This document shows positions 36,201 through 37,026 of a stretch of DNA of 37,026 nt, piece after piece (position 1 is the stretch's first letter; every line of letters begins with the position of its first letter). The stretch covers positions 1 through 37,026 of the forward strand of contig CALVZE010000009.1 in NCBI GenBank assembly GCA_944372445.1, written 5' to 3'. The notes below the pieces were generated by a model, which searched no databases, was not told where the DNA came from, and saw only the letters and a program-made list of their open reading frames with translations. The DNA is from an uncultured Clostridia bacterium (GTDB taxonomy: Bacteria; Bacillota; Clostridia; Christensenellales; UBA1242). Position numbers and translations under genes: made by a program.

Positions 36201-37026
36201 AGGGAAGTGAAGTTGGCTACTATAAAATACTTTCAGCCTCTGTCGTTGACGAGAATTACGAAGTTGAAAGCGTGCAAGACACAAGCACCAACGGCGCGTA
36301 TAGAATAACACCTTCCTCAGAGCGTTTCTATCTTCTTATAAGTTCAGCTGATACTGTTGCTGGCAACGATAGTGCATGCCTCAATATGGAACTTACTTAT
36401 GACGGACTTAGTTATTCTAGCTTAACATTCGAGGTTGACGAACTTGCAAAGAACTATAAAATTATCTTGACAGACACAACCATGATAAGCACAAAAGAAT
36501 ACATCTTAAATCTCTACACCTACAACGAAGACGAAGATGTTTACACAAAGAGTTCAAGTTTTGATGCTACACTTTCTGCAAATCTCAGATTTGCGTCAGG
36601 CGTTCAAGCAAAAAATGCCGGCGATTATTCAGTCTTTGCAGAAAACATCACAAGCACAAATTTTGATGTGATATTCGGTATGGCAAGCACCCTTTCGTCT
36701 TATGTTGTGAAAGTCTTGCCAAAGGAATTAACCTATAAGCAAAGCGCAATTTCTAAGGAATTTGACAATAAGAACGCTATTATTTACTATGAAGATGCTA
36801 GTGAGATTTTAAACGGCATCATTTCGGGCGAGTCCTTATCCATAACTCTTACAATGTATGACGGCGCGACAATCGCTAGATATGTGGGCAGTGATTACAG
36901 CGTTCAAGCTGTTTTAACTAACGGAGCAAACTACACTATCTCCGGCACTCTTACAGGTGAAATAACCAAAGCAAAGGTTGGCTTATATATTGAAAGTGCG
37001 GAAGTTGAATATGGACAACAGCCTAT
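24260..37026 (+). CDS. Giant secreted modular surface protein (GLUG, InlB-type repeats, YDG/MBG array), 3' end outside window
   Basis: The frame is open for 4255 codons and has no stop before the window edge. A signal peptide (MKVKSFLISLLLMIGGSFGAFA) predicts export. Residues about 66-400 and 530-720 form GLUG-type, beta-helix-like coils (YVGGIAGE, YVGGLVGY, VVGGLVGA, SVGGLVGR). The second block opens with GTLTSPYLIYTAEDL at 536. InlB-type (Listeria-Bacteroides, Flg_new-like) repeats end in ITAVWQ (about 840), LYAQW (2130-2134) and IYATW (2226-2230). Residues about 2353-2490 are unusually helical. From about 3050 to the edge, YDG/MBG-type repeats follow, with YDG at 3081, 3248, 3403, 3781 and 4047 and NY...I-x-K strands near 3456, 3833 and 4224. 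Cysteine is rare. AGAAGAGG precedes ATG 24260. The role is probably adhesion or surface display. The anchor, if any, lies beyond the window. Confidence 0.85.
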   Translation, partial: MKVKSFLISLLLMIGGSFGAFALTLGTTNLSQAVSVDASVWDGAYATSVNTDDVDIIGYNGSGGEVSLSSATTLKIYTAKGFSYFAGQVTNGNTYANKTIYLECDIDLSGHAWTPMGGKTTYFMGTFDGNNNTIYNLRNNSSYTTFGLFSKVEGTVKDINLVSVDISYTGTLSSSQYVGGIAGELHGGTIQGVSVKGNIYSSAFNATSYVGGLVGYAYDAGINDYDTSSPAIIVNSSNYASVSGVSVVGGLVGATDGDVDIVTSFNKGTISNSQNSLTSSISVGGLVGRESVTTRKYLNITNSFNNGEITLNASTNNVDVKAGGILGSADSIRSGSSLFNYFKFKHVYNAGDFNVSGYSSASNRSVYVAGLVGFADRPVNVFTNDSLISYAFNIGDLVSLDGSSKITSIGSRLHFREIMGTTISNYTATGVSQNDVYFDYDAQYQIFYNSSAYNDLRNMISVPQLDGKATSYEFLSTKANKAKGIYGMGLEFYNGSSGCWMLSETVNNGLPYLYFNNEDANDDWDNTVSGTWQGEGTLTSPYLIYTAEDLSLIADRYNAGSYSEVSVTYFSLQNDIDLSSKAWEPIGINNYSFKNAVFDGNGYTISGINCSLQVDYNQSVGLFGTIENAVVRNVIVEDFRFIGSANYTLNRATLIGNAVQSYIINCRDNTGYTYDNLNDEKVYTIANASASYLIYGSNNVSGSSYDAGMENISSTTNQYLTKGAETHLNTEGGAVYDDVISTAQREITPHFGDGKFVVVGSKITSVTLNSGSKLYDRTYMTTLPVDTIEADSDNDLDNSFYIVREGYKIDEDGYNVNGTLVSNLPGASAYVNLINLGITAVWQKAPNVEFKVYYNTYEKYWNTQKGHYGNVNYEGIGTDKSVSTSMLYNSFNSLAGLRENILSAVSPLSRENFEIVGVYSDFSKGEYSGLNILADNQDTTGYFFNTDDNYYLKWQGTEDDVYTVTLNFSDTAANGYVDRYAWTEAVESVEVIFNSMKANDKVGEVDRLSYDIEETLSSSDQIIFNYSTEDVDEYYESIEIEVKLKLGFTFDMKSNSGAFVGPSNSSGNASYNSYVDTYGSAFVTYPPNEIEDWSKNNTQEVATYSFGQAVGNAGINLEIARSSNSFKLNVGEGVYFALALPETTLNSGFFEVFNGEGEDGFIPLQEYHYDFFLNVSNQLFGFRFGLNMFDNYMLSTVRDFDMENTAGYVNFDNDENFNGFLIRLYFPENEQGEQYKYYLYEFGEILNDEVTILSESLYLVEAVESQARNDSANYRSYNGFTFKIIDRIANIERDKDAVADENTTNMEYTVNFYTNQEFGLIFSTESADNYMVEYSGNKDASEDRDSTLEVLMPVENITSSNLQKIYYDFSKAKDKGENFYSVAVYLGASSDIEANELITVSQKRITAKVSIQFVDESGRLISNTEEMPLPTIYLSLNETDNAVQNVEKWTKYTQGSQITISPLTSQSMTLRIVNNEYYQWIYRKDNLTSTAVKFSEFKGQTEDGVYYKDDKKLENLSYELYLNIVKDGAMFDSSGNPFNYEELKQGSSLNDYFVVYEPSDTSSAIMGVTGLIYESEKTAFDFNMYFDEAYVSSGEGQPQRQLEHLPEGYDFVLTFVLKDVDYSVNIETKYKQTAESELYDDDTNISEVFTDTSEGAASVDLGAHDGFGMRTGSNQVSTFSTRNNTSSGYDFAGFQIVTDGEEDTVISEYISHETEAEYSSMVAFLDYYSEYLHYDSEKDSYAIDLQAIYISNTIEYEASGSGDLTNITDGRTIVENYNGSTSLKYLSQGISEVHGLTAGTYYYGSSATGEADDLGEANFVFEMNEYYSNRYDFTGVALMDEESYLLSSKIYDDSLYLTKFSASVYTDQITIETGLNKITVDGDLVKEYFKNNIGSLAGQKIYIVPVVEQKTLIVSLTSGASEDEIVYDKDGNDTTLKEVHLQFYYNTATNIEFDKEYLKNKEDELESYYLVSTEDSVILNDYFNKKSGYQTNGWLVYNGDKTETTPIYINYYRIDENYFAPEYLDELGVADYRVHIERNYISNTYYINYSSGDERVEGSSVFGISTGTTSSTLSSYGETVEIAQNGFLLTGYTFLNWNTNIDGTGKSFEAGEVITESLCTGESGDTAITLYAQWSAKKYDVEVVFNGGTVEGSDAENMLIEDVDYNTRLSMLSSIVVTREGFTFDGFYTLAPGGIKSDYYKVDEYSILNSSIYGFNDVEGDVAITIYATWRFTGEVSFTVDNNTKSYTYAGEDISSPISDYKFNGTNLQFSFDDFLVTTSFPNVEVSYEVSGATFDGNNIILTKPNVGTYYVYLTLTLTDTSEFYPSGEIATASGEFVFIINPADIDYTYSSDYSLYYENIKYLVSLIESEAEIAKYENYNNFTNMMNSLKTDGVLSSTATADNTYEYLFMKYYNMLNNKIVNAESYNKFITFRNWTYDEYLAYYDNTNYFSSEGVSGDDVAVDLVDERATRANVLQSAFLLSYDVNNRISSATLYGEGVSTIYNASQFVLTSPSAVSVTSDIQIETIEVISSYNMLSNTSYEVRAYINSSNGELLNNYNLEMIELDGEIKYYINLPNAYMLIQVLKLSNNSAMQSRFYDKSVEEIEVKYKGDKQDTYFRALDRTTYTQLEEGSTFYINLRLYTSNIGNSDHDTKYNFYTPENHFDFSFYQVLSVVDGNEENVTSDVNLILSEDFSFTIYNVENTVQIKLNPKLLTKVDGYRQVVDLDEQYYENLFSVTGFTYSLDGESEDIADESSGLEDGRYYTEEGGVLLFEITGNNTGSPVIIATKPLTSIVIQVTPRLGSYIRLVDIGQVEAYEFEGDGVRASGEYVFDLSEDSGEIVYEEDAITEVNYYATFSDLVKVNIDYNLPVNNDEMTTYLKLAEDTSEDIMFPFEDFLTCERLSYVAGDGSEADYSTIFTGVNGTYVGVTDNIFAPVQLKAYWGIGDIYVSSRLVNYRQSVGTLESVYAYNVCTFSNNQSELFDYKFEIVYRGKEGEVTRVVAESNNFNTLVYNLENGGTIKDNGIYQIRITVTMKEAYRDILSDPSKYQIVNENVSFEIDLQPIKIVGIEYVGQSEITYDGEEHNSSFSLNVSYHMFDATLDDYNLEDVQVVNYVFGQEGMFDITIKSGDLVVTSVKNVGEYIIDFEIDESYYLYEGVTTSFTLNILKDVINLEEENITFSKKFNTADPELKYTISTNGETLEFNLNRTAGEDIGNYDLFLNSDNGFVCSNLTSNYQVVYGATVLYDGTLQNLTTSVGDFEIVKADTLRLSWQGSNVIQETYNTNGYKLQIKDGEVIVYSEDNEVTNSALIVYDVNVGAEVGENLLIIEELLNYDNITLMLYNSLSYETAIDSAVYEIRVVVKEGAEIANYYNSIIFDEGYTFEILPMPIDVSGISLSKVYDGNPNLRVDLEGNVVGENYEGIYINATFATYHAGENINVSLVLSATEGYNANNYTLSAVTHKGKIEKRDAILNISARYEEDESSYVYGELNRNNLEDNLKLTVLDLDGSTDLTDIFNISSYTLNLDLQNAQANRLGFFYQGAYNVAVVSYSFADFNMTEINSSSVTISPYEYNLVLPENYIKITTVDTVSTYTDTQTYAVTGDSITLSYIPDGLEQGTTGAEGQYDLLLNGAESFVNGSIIVTLSAENSFQIVPTEEIIFLKFEDTSLLNLDYNGYNYNMSIEDNNLVIENENSSPLNLAFNLYRKTGSGDEAFTGSITSVNIYLNGNVHTFKDAGNYRLYLSIEAEGATNFALYENYYIVVDAIEVDTTSLNLTKTYDGTNRLENIDFAERINDGVVSDDVSITAIFATSQVGTDIDVTLYLNGTSGKNYKFAGDINSALGEIIKANAVIALSNSTYNYGALKADSGFVYIVTSGEKTVSTTEYSVVPEILNGEYSESDYLTVGSYNLSLVIESNNYNITPSTLTFSVVPFKLNFTFTTDGAYRTSYGSEESLEDSFVRDYNTIFGDTIEVTFTRSEGSEVGYYKILSASVVDENYEVESVQDTSTNGAYRITPSSERFYLLISSADTVAGNDSACLNMELTYDGLSYSSLTFEVDELAKNYKIILTDTTMISTKEYILNLYTYNEDEDVYTKSSSFDATLSANLRFASGVQAKNAGDYSVFAENITSTNFDVIFGMASTLSSYVVKVLPKELTYKQSAISKEFDNKNAIIYYEDASEILNGIISGESLSITLTMYDGATIARYVGSDYSVQAVLTNGANYTISGTLTGEITKAKVGLYIESAEVEYGQQP

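Overview
This window is AT-rich bacterial chromosome with short intergenic gaps, purine-rich ribosome binding sites, TTGACA/TATAAT-type promoters and hairpin-plus-T-tract terminators. A yabP-yabQ-divIC-like cluster (sporulation and division genes of Bacillota), a lipoprotein-type signal peptide on a giant gene, and proteins built from Ig/FN3-like, GLUG, InlB-type and YDG/MBG repeats all suggest an uncultured, Clostridia-like member of Bacillota, plausibly from a gut community. The lineage is inferred from gene content; no rRNA or other marker locus is present.

Layout. Positions 1-715: the tail of a probable helicase/nuclease gene and an NT5C-like HAD nucleotidase, closed by a hairpin terminator. 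929-1594: a CvpA-like membrane protein. 1674-2498, minus strand: yabP, yabQ and a divIC/ftsL-like gene in tight or overlapping order. 2586-3928: an RluA-family pseudouridine synthase and a ferritin-like protein that has lost likely metal ligands. 4243-15087: a 3614-residue lipoprotein made mostly of FN3/Ig-like repeats, ending in a beta-helix-like GLUG segment. 15088-15677: a gene-free island of dispersed repeats and hairpins. 15678-16484: a secreted protein with one C-terminal membrane anchor. 16654-18486: typA/bipA with its own promoter and terminator. 18651-23782: a five-gene unit between one strong promoter and one strong terminator, holding a small membrane protein, dnaB, a membrane-anchored protein, a lipoprotein and gltX. 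23783-24259: very AT-rich, with a long inverted repeat next to a promoter. 24260 to the end: a second giant secreted protein, at least 4255 codons long and still open at the window edge.

How it fits together. The housekeeping genes (typA, dnaB, gltX, rluA-like) are ordinary. The accessory content is dominated by two giant exported proteins that together fill almost two thirds of the window. One is lipid-anchored to the membrane by its N-terminus. The other has a signal peptide and combines GLUG beta-helix segments, InlB-type (Listeria-Bacteroides) repeats and a long C-terminal YDG/MBG array. They share a beta-helix entry motif placed at opposite ends of the two proteins. They look like surface or adhesion proteins. 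No enzyme, toxin, phage, CRISPR or defence system was recognised, apart from the helicase/nuclease tail at the left edge.
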